Position numbers and translations under genes: made by a program
The notes under the pieces: model-generated
Databases searched by the model: none
What the model was told of the DNA's origin: nothing
What the model saw: only the letters and a program-made list of their open reading frames with translations
Shown here: one piece after another, positions 1 through 12,829 of the stretch
How positions within the stretch are numbered: the first letter of the stretch is position 1
Layout of the letters: each line of letters starts with the position of its first letter
Source of the DNA: Ignelater luminosus
Lineage: Eukaryota; Arthropoda; Insecta; Coleoptera; Elateridae
Assembly: GCA_011009095.1 (NCBI GenBank)
Contig: VTPC01005425.1
Location: forward strand, 250,342 to 314,341
DNA length: 64,000 nt
Direction of reading: 5' to 3'

Positions 1-3000
1 TTACTTAGTTTTTCCATTTTTATAAAATCCAAGGATAACTGAATCTGACGTTTAAGACATCTCTAAAAGTCCTATAGTAAAGAAACCGCATCCTCCGGTA
101 TATTTTGGTCAAATCCCAAACGACCCTTAGGTTCATTGGTTAAAAGAAAAATGAAAAAAAATATATATATATAACGTAAAAGCTTTTTTTGTTTGCTAAA
201 ACCATTTGTCAAATTTATAATTGATCATAAACTCCCCGTGAAAAGTATGTATTTTTGCACTTCAAATTAATGTTGTCATTTGAATTTATCAATTTTTATC
301 AACTAGTAAAAAGAGGTCGATAAACATGTTAAAAAAAGTCTGAATTTGCTTTTATTAGTAGAACTCGATCAAAATGGGAATTTTTTGTTCGCTTTTGTTC
401 GCTCTTGAATGAACAAAAACCTCAAAATCCTGTAATATTTTTTTTATCAATTATCCGGGGATTATGAAGCATTCAAGTGAAGCCATACGCGATGAATTCC
501 AAATCAAATACAAAAATGGAAGGGCAACCTGACTTAGGTATTCCCTTTCTGCATTTCAATTTTTATAGATGAATATTTGATTGTGTGATTAAAACGTTAT
601 TATCTCTTTTAAGTATTGCGATGAACATTTTCATTCCCTCCAATTCATGTAAAGAAACCCTAAATTTTCAGATTTTAATATATCGTACGTGTTAAAAGAT
701 TTGATTAAGGGAAACAAAGAACGTTTAGATAATTTTCATCTATTGCGCTTTATGCAGCAGCTTTTTAAAAATTTTGATACATCACCCTCTAAGATAACCT
801 TGCATTATTATTCAAGAAAGCATCAGGCTACGTTTCTATTGTGCTGTTGTACAACCCTTAACGTTTGCAGAAAAAGAATAAAGCAATTAAATTTAACGAG
901 ACGTTGTACACTAGCACTACTGACAAGGGAAAAATATACCCTATTAGTTTTTCGAATGCCGCCGGCTTTTCCCTCATTATCTCTTCTTGAATAGAACAAA
1001 TTTCTTTTTTACGTTATAAGAAATTGATATTCTTAAAAATGCTAATTATGCTTTAATTAAAAATATTTATTTCTATACCAGCTTTTAGACGAGGGAAAAT
1101 TAATCTGAGCCAACATCAATTTATCATTTTCTCACAGTTATAATTTTTTCATTAGTTTTCAGTAAACTTTCTTCTCCCTATAATTTACGGCCTAAGTTAA
1201 TTAGCACCTTCTCATGATTCTATTTCTGATTTACCATTTTTTCTTTGAAATGAAATTTTATTTTTCTTTTGCTTCCCCATTCGGTTGTTACATGGGGCAA
1301 TTAATCGTCCGGTTTTTTTTGTATCTTGTATCTGACACTTTCTTTTAGATATAAAAAAAGATAATTAAGTCAAGGTTTTAATGTAATTAGATTGATACGA
1401 ACAGATAATAAGCGTGTTTATTCATGTTGTTTTGCTTTTGAATCATTTAAAATTCCTGCCATAAAACAGGCACAACTTTTCTTTTTTCTTTAAATTTGAT
1501 TGCAACTTTTTAAAAACTTTTCTTCTAGAAAACGCTAATAGTATAAAAAAAGAGAGGAAAAAACTATGTTTTTAAATTTAATAAAGAAGCTGTTGAGATT
1601 CAACTAGAAAGAAGTTTTCCAGATTTTCAAACAAATTCTTATGAATAATTAATAAGCTAAAACTTTCACTGATCGAAGAATACACAACTCAAACCTTTTT
1701 TGCCGGTTTATTTTTCTTTTAAATTTTTTATTCTGTTTGCACGCTTATTATATTGAAATCCTTTAAGGCTGTCTGGCCTACAATTCGAAATCAATTTTTT
1801 GTGCAGTTAAATACGACTAGACTTGTGTATGAATGAAATCAGCTTCAAGTTATGAATTTCTTTTTAAATCTTTTTGGGTCTTGTACAAAAAAAATCTGTC
1901 TGGACTGGACCTGGTTTTGTATCCTTATACAGTGCGCCTCTAAAGTTCTGCATACATTCATTATTTCAATAAGTAATAAATACGTTTGGTACTAAATTTG
2001 ACATCAAGGTATTACTAATGTTATATGAGAAATCTAATTTTGATGTAGGTAATGTTGTCAAGTCTATAATCTTTTTGTGGTGATGACTAAGATGATATTC
2101 TTAATGGAACACTTTCTATCGTGTTACTGCTCTTTTAAGCGATTTCAGATTTCTCAAAACAAAATTTCTGACATTTCCACAAATTGTTCGGGGTTATAGG
2201 CTAAAATTGACATTAAGTGAAAATTCTGCTTGAATCCGGGCTGTACCGTACCCGATCGTAATTAAACCTTTTCTGCCCCCTTTCTTGCGTAATATTATGA
2301 TTTTGAGCCTATAATAATGTCGAATAATTTGTGGAGATATCAACAATTGACATTAAAATTGAATCCTTTTACCACAGTTTCCGTTTTCACAAAAGAGTTG
2401 CTTAACATCCTTCGTGCATTTTCTTGTTTTCCTTTGGTTTTGAAAATAACCATTGTGTTACTTATTTCCGAAATCGTCTAGATCTAGAAGAGCAGTTTCC
2501 AAAAATGTAGGCAATACAGGATGCTCCATTTTAGAAAACCATCTTAGTTACCACTACAAAAAGACTGTAAACCTGTCAACGTCGCCGATATCAAAATTAG
2601 GTTTATCTCATTTTAGTGTATACCTTGATACCAAATTGTTGCATATTCAAGTCTTAATTATTACTGAAAGTAGGCGGATGCAGAAATATTTTTAGTCGAT
2701 ACGATGTAGCAATTAATTGCCAAACTTACTTTCTTTTTTATCTTAATGAGACCCAAATATAATATTTTTTTATTGAGTTTTGTTTACAAAACATTTGTAA
2801 ATTAATTTTTTTCTGGTAAGACGATAACTTTTTATAATTGTTTTTATTGGACTAAAACTAAAACTTTTTATATTGATTTCTTTGTTTTTTTCCATGTCAA
2901 CTGTCTTATGAATTTAAAACATCAACCGATCAAATTATATTAATCCTTATTACCAACTCCAATTTTCGTTTTTTTTATTGTGTAACCTTATTTCATTCCT

Positions 3001-5153
3001 AAGTGGGGTTTCTTTAAAACAATTACGGTTTTTTCTTTTTCTTTTCTCAAGTAGCAAGCTTCTAATTTTATTATATTGATACAAAAATTTCGTTTGTAAC
3101 TAAGATAGTCTTTCTTTAATTATACAGCAAACGTCAAAAGGATGAAATAAATTCATGTCATTTCGACTAAGCCATTTTTTTCATCTTTTAAACACCATAT
3201 CTGTGTTGGGCATTATTTCCTTTTTCTCTCGTTTATTATCTTTAATCTTTTTCTAACGCCTTTTAATAATCTTGATTGTGGTTATGTGGGAAACTTTCTA
3301 GATACATACAAAAGGAATCAATATCGGTACATATTTTTTCGGGTCACAGATAGTACCACCTACTAATGTTAGAAGGATAATCACAAATCTTTTCCAGTTT
3401 GAGACATTTTGTATACTTTCTGATAGATACATTAACTGAACTGGTCAGTTGGTTGCACTTCATTCTGCAGTTACATAATGAAGTTTGTCCGTGTAAACGA
3501 GTCTCGCAGGAACCGTAAGAGATAAGTAGTCTGATTTGTCAAAAGCGACGATGTGGTGGAGGATACCGATTTCAGGCGGTTTTGCATCAATTTACTGCCT
3601 TCATCTGGTACATTTGGAAATGGTGCTTATCGAAATTGATCGTCTGGTGTTTAGAAAGAGCTCCTAGTAAACGATTCACTTGTAATTCATTGTCGTTTTT
3701 ATCACTCATTTGAAGTTCCGTGTTTATTTGCATCGGAATACAGTTCGCGAACACTATTTTGAAAATCTTCAGCAATTTCGGGCCAACTCGTTTACGCAAT
3801 ATGTCTGCTACATGGCTCAAGCTTGATGAAAATCTCGAATATCGAAACGGGAAGAGCTTCTTATGAGTTTAAATAAAGTTAAAGTAATATGTACTTATGT
3901 AAGAATGAAAGTGTCAGTAGATTAATTCAATCTTTTTCAGCTTCAGAATTGTTACACCTTCCATTCAAGATTGTTTCAAGTCTGAGCAGGAATCTGTATG
4001 TATTCTTCTAATAGTACTTGACCACATGGAGCAGAAACCTAGAACAAGTTTTCTCTATTTCATAACATGCAGTCAAATTCCCTATTCATTTTCTATTACA
4101 AACAGTCGAATTATGAGAGGATTTCGTTTTCATGCACCACGATATTGTCTTTCGTTTCGCTTATTAAATGGATAATCCAGCTGAACTTTAAATTCTGTAA
4201 AGACTGAACTAGATTGGTAGATACTTCAAAAGATTACAGAAGGTGGAAAATAATAATTCATCTAAATTGTGCCCATTGTTTTGGGATCTGCTACAAAAAC
4301 TTGCTTTTTTAAAAGAGTCATTCAAAGTTTTTGGTTTGAAGCTTTCTTCTGAAGCACCCAAGAATTCCCAAAAACTATAATCAAAATATTGGAGCAAAAA
4401 GTTCATACGGTATTCAATTAAATTTTTGGCCAATATCTCGAAAGTACATTGGAAGACAAAAAGTTATCATTTTCTTATTTGTACAGGGACTGTTTGAATG
4501 TTGTAATTATCTGGAAAAAATGTTGACCATCATTATTTGAATTCAACCCAAAATAATTTTTAACAAGAAAGTTCGCAATTTGTAACTACCAAGGTTTTGC
4601 TTATGACATAATGTATCCTGATGAATCTGAAATGGATGTACCATCAGAATCATCATCATATAGTTTACCATAAATGTTCTTTTGAATCGAATTAATAACT
4701 AGGAACGTGTAAGAAATATACCGTCTAGGAATGAGAAATTTTGCTTTGATAGGAAACTAATTAGTTGACAGATAAAAAACTTATTAATCGAAATCGGATC
4801 ATTACTTCATGGATAATAATATATAGTGTGTCGCATACATAAGAACAGGATCGTTACGTTTTGAAGAAGAGTCATGCACGAACCAACATTTCCTTTATTA
4901 TATTAAAAATATGTTATTTATGTATGAACCTCCTCACTAGAATTACGTATCCTACAAGATCATAATACGAAATCCGGCTAATTCGTTCCGCTTTGAATTA
5001 CGAATATAATCCTAGCGTTTCGGCCAGCATTTCCGGGGATAAAGGTAAAATTTAGTTTTACCTATTCTACCGTAACGATACATCACATAGAGGATATGGT
5101 TTACCTATTGCAAAATGGGAAACTTCTATCTAACTGACGTGTCGTTAGTTTAG
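1..5153. other. AT-rich non-coding stretch, probably pumilio intron
   Basis: No ORF here has protein-like composition or a recognisable motif, and no paired terminal repeats stand out. The longest open stretch (689-994, plus, 101 codons from a GTG) looks like chance in sequence of about 30% GC. Because the first pumilio exon in the window begins mid-protein at 26094, and pumilio loci in other insects have very long 5' introns, I infer that this is intronic. No upstream pumilio coding exon was recognised. Confidence 0.5.
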
Positions 5154-5184
5154 TGCACGGGAGGGTGCTACCTCCTCCCGTGCA
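5154..5184. repeat. GC-rich perfect hairpin, 11-bp stem
   Basis: TGCACGGGAGG at 5154-5164 is the exact reverse complement of CCTCCCGTGCA at 5174-5184, with a 9-base loop between. The stem is strikingly GC-rich for its surroundings. It is too short to be a microRNA precursor by itself and no flanking extension of the stem was seen. It could be a protein-binding palindrome or the remains of an inverted-repeat element. Function unknown. Confidence 0.8.
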
Positions 5185-5669
5185 AGATAGTAATGGGAAA
5201 GCGAAACCGTTTAAAGCCAAAGCTTTAATTAATCGAATAACAGTTTCTTATCGTGTTCTTCGTCGGCGAAGTGATGCTTATCTTTGTGTTTAACTAATCC
5301 ATTGTTAAGTTTTTTCATTAATATTGTTTAAATAGATAAACGACAACATACTGTGTGTTCGTAAAGCTTGATAAACGCCTTTATTATTGTTTTTATGTTA
5401 GGAACCACTTCAGTTGGTGCGTTGCGCAATTATTTTTCAAGTGCTTTATTCATTGTAGGATGTTGAGAGGCAAGGCAATTCCATTATCATATTCAATTTT
5501 ATTTTAATATTAAAAGCAATAGAAAATTATTGTGAACTAAAAATTAATGCAAATTACGTGAGTAAGTTTCTTGTATGTTAGTAGTTCACATTTTTCTAAT
5601 TTGAAGTTTTCACTGCCGGAGATTACTTTGTTTTAAAGTTTAAACAATGAACGTTAATTTCCTATAATT

Positions 5670-6053
5670 TTACTGTAAGTACTTTTTCGCATAGTTCGCA
5701 CTAACCCACATCTCGTTATTTAACATGAAACACACTGACATACTTGTCGAGTACTTGTGAATTCCGTATCCGTAATTGCATATTTCACTGCCTACCACAT
5801 TATACCTATACGGTCCCGTCCGTTGGCTTATATGTATGGTGGTCTTTCCTTTTTTGCCAAGTTGTACACTCTTCATAAAAATATATACGTTCGAGTTAGC
5901 TTCGAAGTGTATGCATTGTCCTTTTAATATTTGCAATTTCCTTCCAGAATACATCGCATAAATAATAAGGGATATTGTAAAAGAATTAGTAATTAATATT
6001 GCCAACCGAATAAAAGAAAGTTTACTTAAGTTAGTAATGATCGTTTTTCTCAA
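5670..6053 (-). CDS. Candidate orphan small membrane protein, 127 aa
   Basis: This minus-strand ATG-to-stop ORF is the longest one not explained by pumilio, E2F or repeats. Residues about 13-36 are hydrophobic (LSFIRLAILITNSFTISLII region), followed by about 90 polar residues rich in Tyr, Lys and Ser with cysteines in CIHFE, EICNYGYG and SVCFML. That layout would fit a signal anchor or signal peptide with an exported domain. The ORF is somewhat more GC-rich than its flanks. I recognise no family. At this base composition roughly half an ORF of this length is expected by chance in the window, so it may be spurious. Confidence 0.25.
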   Translation of the reverse strand: MRKTIITNLSKLSFIRLAILITNSFTISLIIYAMYSGRKLQILKGQCIHFEANSNVYIFMKSVQLGKKGKTTIHISQRTGPYRYNVVGSEICNYGYGIHKYSTSMSVCFMLNNEMWVSANYAKKYLQ

Positions 6054-9000
6054 TGTCTAAAAATAAAGTATTTTTTAAACACCTGTGGAATGTTTATTCA
6101 TGAGAATTTTGCACATAAAAAGTGGGCGTTTTGGTCCAGTTTTACTCTTGCGTAACCTTGACTTGTTCAATGTGTACACTTCATTTATTTTTTCATTCTT
6201 GTTTTAAATAATTATAAAATTAATTGTCTCGCTGTTGTTTCATCACTGCGCGTTAATTTGCATCGAATGAATATTAAATATTATTGGGAATTTATTGATC
6301 AGCACTTTGAAATTATATAATGGGATTTTGTTGTAGAAAATTCGTTCCTTAATTTCATCAAAATTTGTATATGTGAAATATCACTGAAGCGTTCTGAATT
6401 GCTGTGCAAATTTCATTAAGTTATTCTGAAGGGATGATTCTCGAAAGTTCGGTGTACCAACTTTAAACTTGAAATTTATTACAAGTACTTTAACAAGTGT
6501 TTAGTGAAGCCAACCAAAAGGGTTAATTAATATTCGAAACTTCTGTGCTATATAAACCTATAGATGAATTATTGAAGGTTTTGTTTTCTAAAGTTTCCCG
6601 CCATACTTCATTCCAATATTAATGAAGATATTTCAAAATATCTATTTATAATGCCGCCATTACAATGGCTCGTTTCTAAACATCAAGTTTTGTATTACAA
6701 ATTCTGATTTATTATTGAGCTTAACAAGATTTTAACGTAATTTGCAATTCAGTAGAAATACCATCATGTTGATATCAAAAGAATAATTTAATTTGAAAAT
6801 GATCGGTAGCAATTATATCGAGTTAAAAGATAAAATGAAAGTAATTTTGAATCGAATCAACTGAGCAATTTTTTGTATGTTGACTTTAGATATTTTTTTT
6901 TATTTTGTGTTCGTTGGTTAGTAAATCATCATGTGAACGAACAAATGTTCATTCTATTCATTGTGGTGATCTCGTTCTCACCGTAGGGAGCTGCTAGCTC
7001 ATTTCTATGGTGCTTTCTTTGATGTGTTCATACTTTCAGTTGATTATTTTCTTTAGTAATAATAATGATCATTACAACAGTAGGTTAATGCATATTCGGT
7101 TCAATTGCATGGTGAGAATTAATTCAAATCATAACCAAGAGTTTTATCTAAACACAACAATCTGAAGATCCTGAATCCGGGAATTTCTTTATCCTAGTCC
7201 ATAGGTTTTTTCTCTTTTTTCACTTTTTTCACTTTTTTTCACTTTTCTCCATTTGCATTTTATCGTGACCTATTTCTTTCTCTCGCTTCTGTCTTCTTTT
7301 TTTTTTTTACTAGTTGTCTCTCATTTTTCTTTTTCTCTTTTTTCATCGCACCACATGAGAGCAAGAGGTGGTTGCATTTGCACCATATGCTTTCTGGACG
7401 GTTAGCAGCACTCATTGTACAATATACTATGCTGTACGAAAAAGATCGGATATAGTTACGAGTATTGTCGTCCAAGAGCAAGCAAGTAATTACTGGCAGT
7501 GCTTAATTATCGCTGTTGGTTGCGGAATTAGATTTGATTCGACAAGAATAAATAAAAAATTTGAACTATAGCTTAGTTTCTAATTTTGAATTATATGGTG
7601 CGATTATATTTTATTTATGAGCTTAGAAGACTGTGGTTTATTTTCTTGCAGGTTGGATAGTTCTAGAAATTTTTATTTGGTCATATATATATTGTAGAAA
7701 AGATAAAAAACGTTGTTGAATCGTTAAAAAGATATAAAACGCATTAGGTCGTCGCTGCTGTTAATAAATATAATGTTAGCACGCACTATTTTATATTTAT
7801 CGCCAGTTTTCAGAACTTTTTGTGCCCTTTTCACCTTCCCCAAGCTTGTTTTCATACGGGTATGTTTCTACTGGAAATGAGAATAATTGTGTGTGTGTTT
7901 TGAATTGTTATACATTTTTACGTTTTTGTAAATGTAAACTAACCCTTCTGTAATTTTAGTTTGTTTTCCTAAAATTTCATTATTTTAATGTTAGTCTGTT
8001 TATGTACTGTTGTTTATTTTGTTTAATAGTAATTAATATTTTAAAAACAGTAGCGAAACAATCAAGTAGTACGTTAAAATATTCATGGAATTCGAAACGA
8101 ATCAAAATATGCAATAATTAATTTTACGTAATAATAGCCTATTCGTTATAGGAATGTGCACGACGTTCTTTATTCGTTAAGAAATTGATGACGTAGATTC
8201 CATTTTCATAAATAATGAACCCTGTTTCAGATTTTAAGTGGGTACTTCATTGCACCGTTACTCTCCTCTACCTTTAAACATCAAAGTTGCGCAGTAATGG
8301 AATTTATTTCACTGCTTGGTTACGATTTTGAATTGAACAATAGGTGAAAAGTAGTTTGCGCGCCAATTTTTCTATTTTGTATGTAGGTTAATGTATGTGC
8401 TTGGTTGTTGACATCTTTCGTGTCCATAATTCTTTTTTGTGTATAGGGAAAATAATGAAACACCATTATTTAAAGACGGGACCTTTTTTTGCTACAATCT
8501 TGAATACTGTGGTTTTAGACCTTCACAGCAGCATATCATACCTACCACCTTATATTTTATTTTCAAAAAGCATAAAACTGAATCTGTCGCATTCGTTTCG
8601 TTATTGATTCAGCTGCATTTCAAATATTTGTTTTGGATTTGCATATGCATCAATCGACGTCATATTATAAAATAAAGTGCACAGAAATAAACCGGGTAAA
8701 GACAACTTCTGCAAAACTTTTTAGCAGTTGAAAGTTTTATTCCGGTAAAAGCTTTTATAAATAGCAAATGTAATTGAAGTTCAAAACAAAACTTCCTAAT
8801 CAGAAGTTTCTAATAAACTTTCATATAAATGCAAATTGTTTTGATTCCAATAAAATGTCAGGGTTAAAATATATGAGTCCGTTCCTGGGAATTTCGCTCA
8901 TGTTTTTAACTTCACGTTTTTAACCACAAAAATGTAACTCGGAAATCCGTATCCGATTTTAAGTATATTATTCTTGAAATATGAAGGAATTGTTTCCGTT

Positions 9001-9895
9001 TTATTACGTAAAGGATCGGCTTGAAACGGAGATTCATGGATTTTACATAAGCTTAGTTGTAATTAGGGACTTCAGGGTTTGGTGAGAAATATTGCTGCAT
9101 CAGCGTATGTCATGGGGTTTGAGCACTCGAGCAAATTTAATTCATGTTGTTGACCTAGATACGAGTTCTTCGCTGATGATTTTTCTGTTTGCATTGAAGC
9201 GATGATAGTGCAGGAAACGAAATTAATTGTAAGCGTGAAGAGTCTGGAAGAATTCAACTAAGTATTAAAACTTTCGAATTTTTTGAATTTTTTTTTATCT
9301 AGGTGTGATTGAAATTGTTTCCTGAAGGTTAACAGTTTGGAGAAAACAAAGTAGAGTTTCCGACAGTGATAGCAAGACTAGCAATAAGTAGGAATTTACT
9401 AAAGATGGGAAAAACATTGATATGTATTATTTAACAAGACATCCATGGCAAAACTCAAAAATATAATTAAAATACTTCTAGCAAATATTTGGGAAGTTCT
9501 GTTCTACTTATAACAGGTATTATTATACTTTATCCAAAGGATCTGGTAATAATTCTATAATTTATTACGTAATTTTTTATGATCCTCATTGAAATGAAAT
9601 AAGTACGGAGAAAGTAACAATTTAATTCCAAAGCAGTAGCAGAATGGGGCTATTTATTATTTTAATAATACCGTTACACAAATGCACACGGCAGGTATAT
9701 GTAATAATCCCCCCCTACAAGATTTACTATGCAGCCCCAGCGGCGTACAAAATATTTTTATTGAAATATTTTGCATATTCACAGAAGAGACGCGTGTTAG
9801 TTTTTTTAAGATTGTAAAACACAAAGACTGCCTCAAAAGAGTTGTCCATGCGTGTCTTGAGAATTTTACTCTCATGCCTTTTGTATTCTAATTAC
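6054..9895. other. AT-rich non-coding stretch
   Basis: Nothing recognisable is present. There is a T/CT-rich low-complexity tract at about 7205-7345. All ORFs are 78 codons or shorter and overlap in several frames without protein-like sequence. Probably part of the long pumilio 5' intron (inference from position). Confidence 0.5.
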
Positions 9896-9929
9896 GATGA
9901 TGATGATAATAATAATAACAACAACAACA
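9896..9929. repeat. Compound trinucleotide microsatellite
   Basis: Consecutive GAT, AAT and AAC units run directly into one another. This is a simple-sequence repeat in presumed intron; no element boundary was seen around it. Confidence 0.9.
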
Positions 9930-12537
9930 TAATATTATCATAATTTACAATATCACATAAAGAACATCGAACGAGGTTGGTGTTAACGACTTTGCAGAGA
10001 GTTGAGTTACGTTCACGTTTATGTCGTTTTATATACCAGTGTAATATGTTGTAATATTGTCTTGTGAAATCTTCATTCAGCAAGCAAGCCGTCGTGTGAA
10101 AAATTTTTGCTGTCTTCATATTACCATCTAGTTACACCGCGAAATATAATCGTGCTTTACTATTTTTTACCGAACGAACCCATTTTTTTCCTCTTCTAGT
10201 TTAGGTTAAAAACTAATTAAAACTTTCATTGGCGCTTTTTTAATAATTCCTTTGCTACTAGGGAGTCTAACCCTTGAATAATACAATGGTTGAAAATGAG
10301 GAACGATAAAACAAAAAGTCTTTTTACCTTAACGTTGTCCAAAATTAAATTTTTTTGGGTCTCTTATACTTTGGTTTTCACAAGAAAATTAATTGAAAGA
10401 GAATTGTGAACATTCCTGACCATGAAAATAGAATTCCCAAGAAGACTTTACAGACAGATTGCGATTAGGCAAGAATTTCAATTATTTTTACAGTAAAACA
10501 CATATCATCACAATTAGCTTTGATTTATAGCCAACTTAAAAGTTTTTTGTTTTTTTTTGTTCTCGTGATACATAAATAAAACTGTGACTAAATAGAAAAA
10601 TGTTGGAAAAACATAACTGTATTGTAATAACTTCAGTGTTCATCGTTACTAAATAATTTTGCGTGTTCTCAACTGTATAGGTTTTTTACGGCTTACATTT
10701 AATCCAGCCAAGCGTTTCTCATACCAAAAGGTTCTTGGACACCAAGAAGTTCGCAAAGAGGTTGATGGCCTCTTTTTATTTTATTCCATAGTCGCTATTG
10801 TTCTCGACTCTTATTTTTTGTTCATTGTCGTTTTAATGAAAGCTTAATGTTATTATCTCTGAGGTGACATCGTCATTAAATTTAATTATTTAAGTTTCAT
10901 CAAGGAAAAAGAACGTAAAATTTAGCAAAAATTCAAAAGTTTATCTCTTTTTCATCCGGACAAATTCTCTATTGTATTTGTATAAATCCGAGAAGATTTT
11001 GTACGTTAAAGGAGAATATGAACGAACGAGGTTATATTTGCTGAACAAACGAGTGCTACACTAGCGTAGGAAGAACAAGCACTACTTTCTTTCAAGATCA
11101 AAGGAAATAAGTTCATAAGACTTGAAATGCGGGGAGAAACTTCTTGATTCCTCACATATATAGGCTCTTAACGTTTTCTACAGTCTAATCTCCTTTCCTT
11201 CTGTTCGTTACCCTTTTCGAAAGTAATTCGAGTATAATAACTGAAGCGAAGTTATTAACGTGTTTGTCAATTCTAGAAAAAAAGAAAAACTTGCAGTAAT
11301 TTAATCTTCAGCTTTTATATTCGTGTACGCAGTTTAAAATCAAAATCGATAAAGGTCAGGAAAGAAAAGAAAAATATGAAACAAGAGCAAATATTTGCAT
11401 TATCGATGCTTCTCTTGGTGGAGCTTTGACCTCCTCATGTATCGCGTGTTAGTATTGGAAAAAGGTTTTAAGATATCCAATCAATCGGTGTTATTAAAAC
11501 ATTATGACAATGTTAAAGCTCATGTTTGTAAATAATACGATTTATCCTCGTTAGCTTTTAATGTAACTTCAAAGCTTGGAACGTCAAATAAAACTAATTT
11601 GCGATAATCTAATAATGTTAGTTGACACGGCTTTTAAAATTTCTGATTTATCTCGAAAGTACTTTTTCTTCTTGTGTGAAGGGAATCGGATTTGTTATAA
11701 TGGAAGGAAAACCGTTGAAGTTCTTGTTCTCCTAAATAAAAATAAACATGAAATAAGTACCAGCGGCATCGAGTCCATTAATTTTCTTTTGTTCTTGTTT
11801 TTGCCCAACAGGGAAATTCTATTTTTCGTTAGTTTTGCAAAGTAAAATTTAGTGTTTTTTAAGACTATTTATTTGTAAAAACCTTGATCGCTCTTGTGAG
11901 AATTATTTGTTTTATTTTAGGAATTTATTAAGAGGTTTCACTATTTTAGACGTGTGGATTTTTCATGCCTTTTTTCCGTACATTTTGTATTGAATAATCG
12001 GTCTGTATATTTATCTAGATTTGTTTAAAGATAACTGGACATAATTCGATCAGGCTGTCTTATGTAAATAAGACAATTGCCAAAGCCCCCTATTGTGGAC
12101 ATTGTGGCACTCTTTCGGTAACATTGCGATGTTTAGAAATTAACATTAGTTTCCACTATTTTGACATCCGATTAATTAAATACAGCTAGAATCTTGAAAA
12201 CTCAAAATGATTCGGTAACTCGTTAAAACACTTACTTTTGGTTTTTTTGTCAGAAAAGTTAATGGAATTAGAGGATGTTATTTGAGGATAAAAAGCTTTA
12301 ATTATCATGGTACTTCATAATGATTTGATCATAAAATTATGTGTATATTGATTCCCAAAAAGAAGAAAAGTATACCTAGACCAATTTTAGCATATTGATC
12401 AATGGACGTGTTGGACCAACTTGGACCCAACACAGAACAGTTAGCCCAAGGAAAAGCTACTACGACCAATAACGGTTCTAGGCTGGTGGAACAGTTATAA
12501 TTGACTGGAGTAGCTTTTTCCACCTATACTAGCGCTC
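9930..12537. other. AT-rich non-coding stretch
   Basis: No gene is recognised. An imperfect inverted repeat of GGAAAAGCTAC near 12452 and GTAGCTTTTTCC near 12511 brackets about 60 bp just before the next MITE and may be a small foldback relic. The rest holds nothing I can name. Confidence 0.5.
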
Positions 12538-12684
12538 GGTTGCACAAAAATAATTTGATCAATTGATCAGTTGATTAGCCGATCTGATTGGATAAGTCTG
12601 AATATTTCACTACTGCTGATTGGTTAATCAATTGATCAAGTGGTTAATCAATCGATCAAGCATTTGACAAAGCTTTGTGCAACC
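12538..12684. mobile_element. MITE with GGTTGCACAAA terminal inverted repeats
   Basis: The left end GGTTGCACAAA (12538-12548) is matched by TTTGTGCAACC (12674-12684). The interior is full of self-complementary TTGATCAATTGATCA-type runs, so the whole 147 bp can fold back on itself. This is typical of a short non-autonomous DNA transposon. No convincing target-site duplication was found, so the superfamily is not assigned. Confidence 0.75.
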
Positions 12685-12715
12685 CGGCCTTAGTCTTAAT
12701 GTTATAATGATTTGC

Positions 12716-12829
12716 AGGTTTGCGCAACTCCCGGAATCATATCAAAATACACGTTACTGGTGTAGTACTGGAACTTGTGTTCCAAAACTGCATAATATAG
12801 GACTTGGTTTGCAAGGTGTGCGCAAACCT
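12716..12829. repeat. Short inverted-repeat element
   Basis: AGGTTTGCGCAAC at 12716-12728 is nearly the reverse complement of GTGTGCGCAAACCT at 12816-12829. The 114-bp span sits directly beside the MITE at 12538-12684. It may be a tiny MITE or a relic of the same insertion event; low certainty. Confidence 0.35.

Noticed and set aside
12329-12523. 64-codon minus ORF with a hydrophobic C-terminus
   Set aside because: It overlaps a small inverted repeat adjacent to a MITE; no motif recognised.
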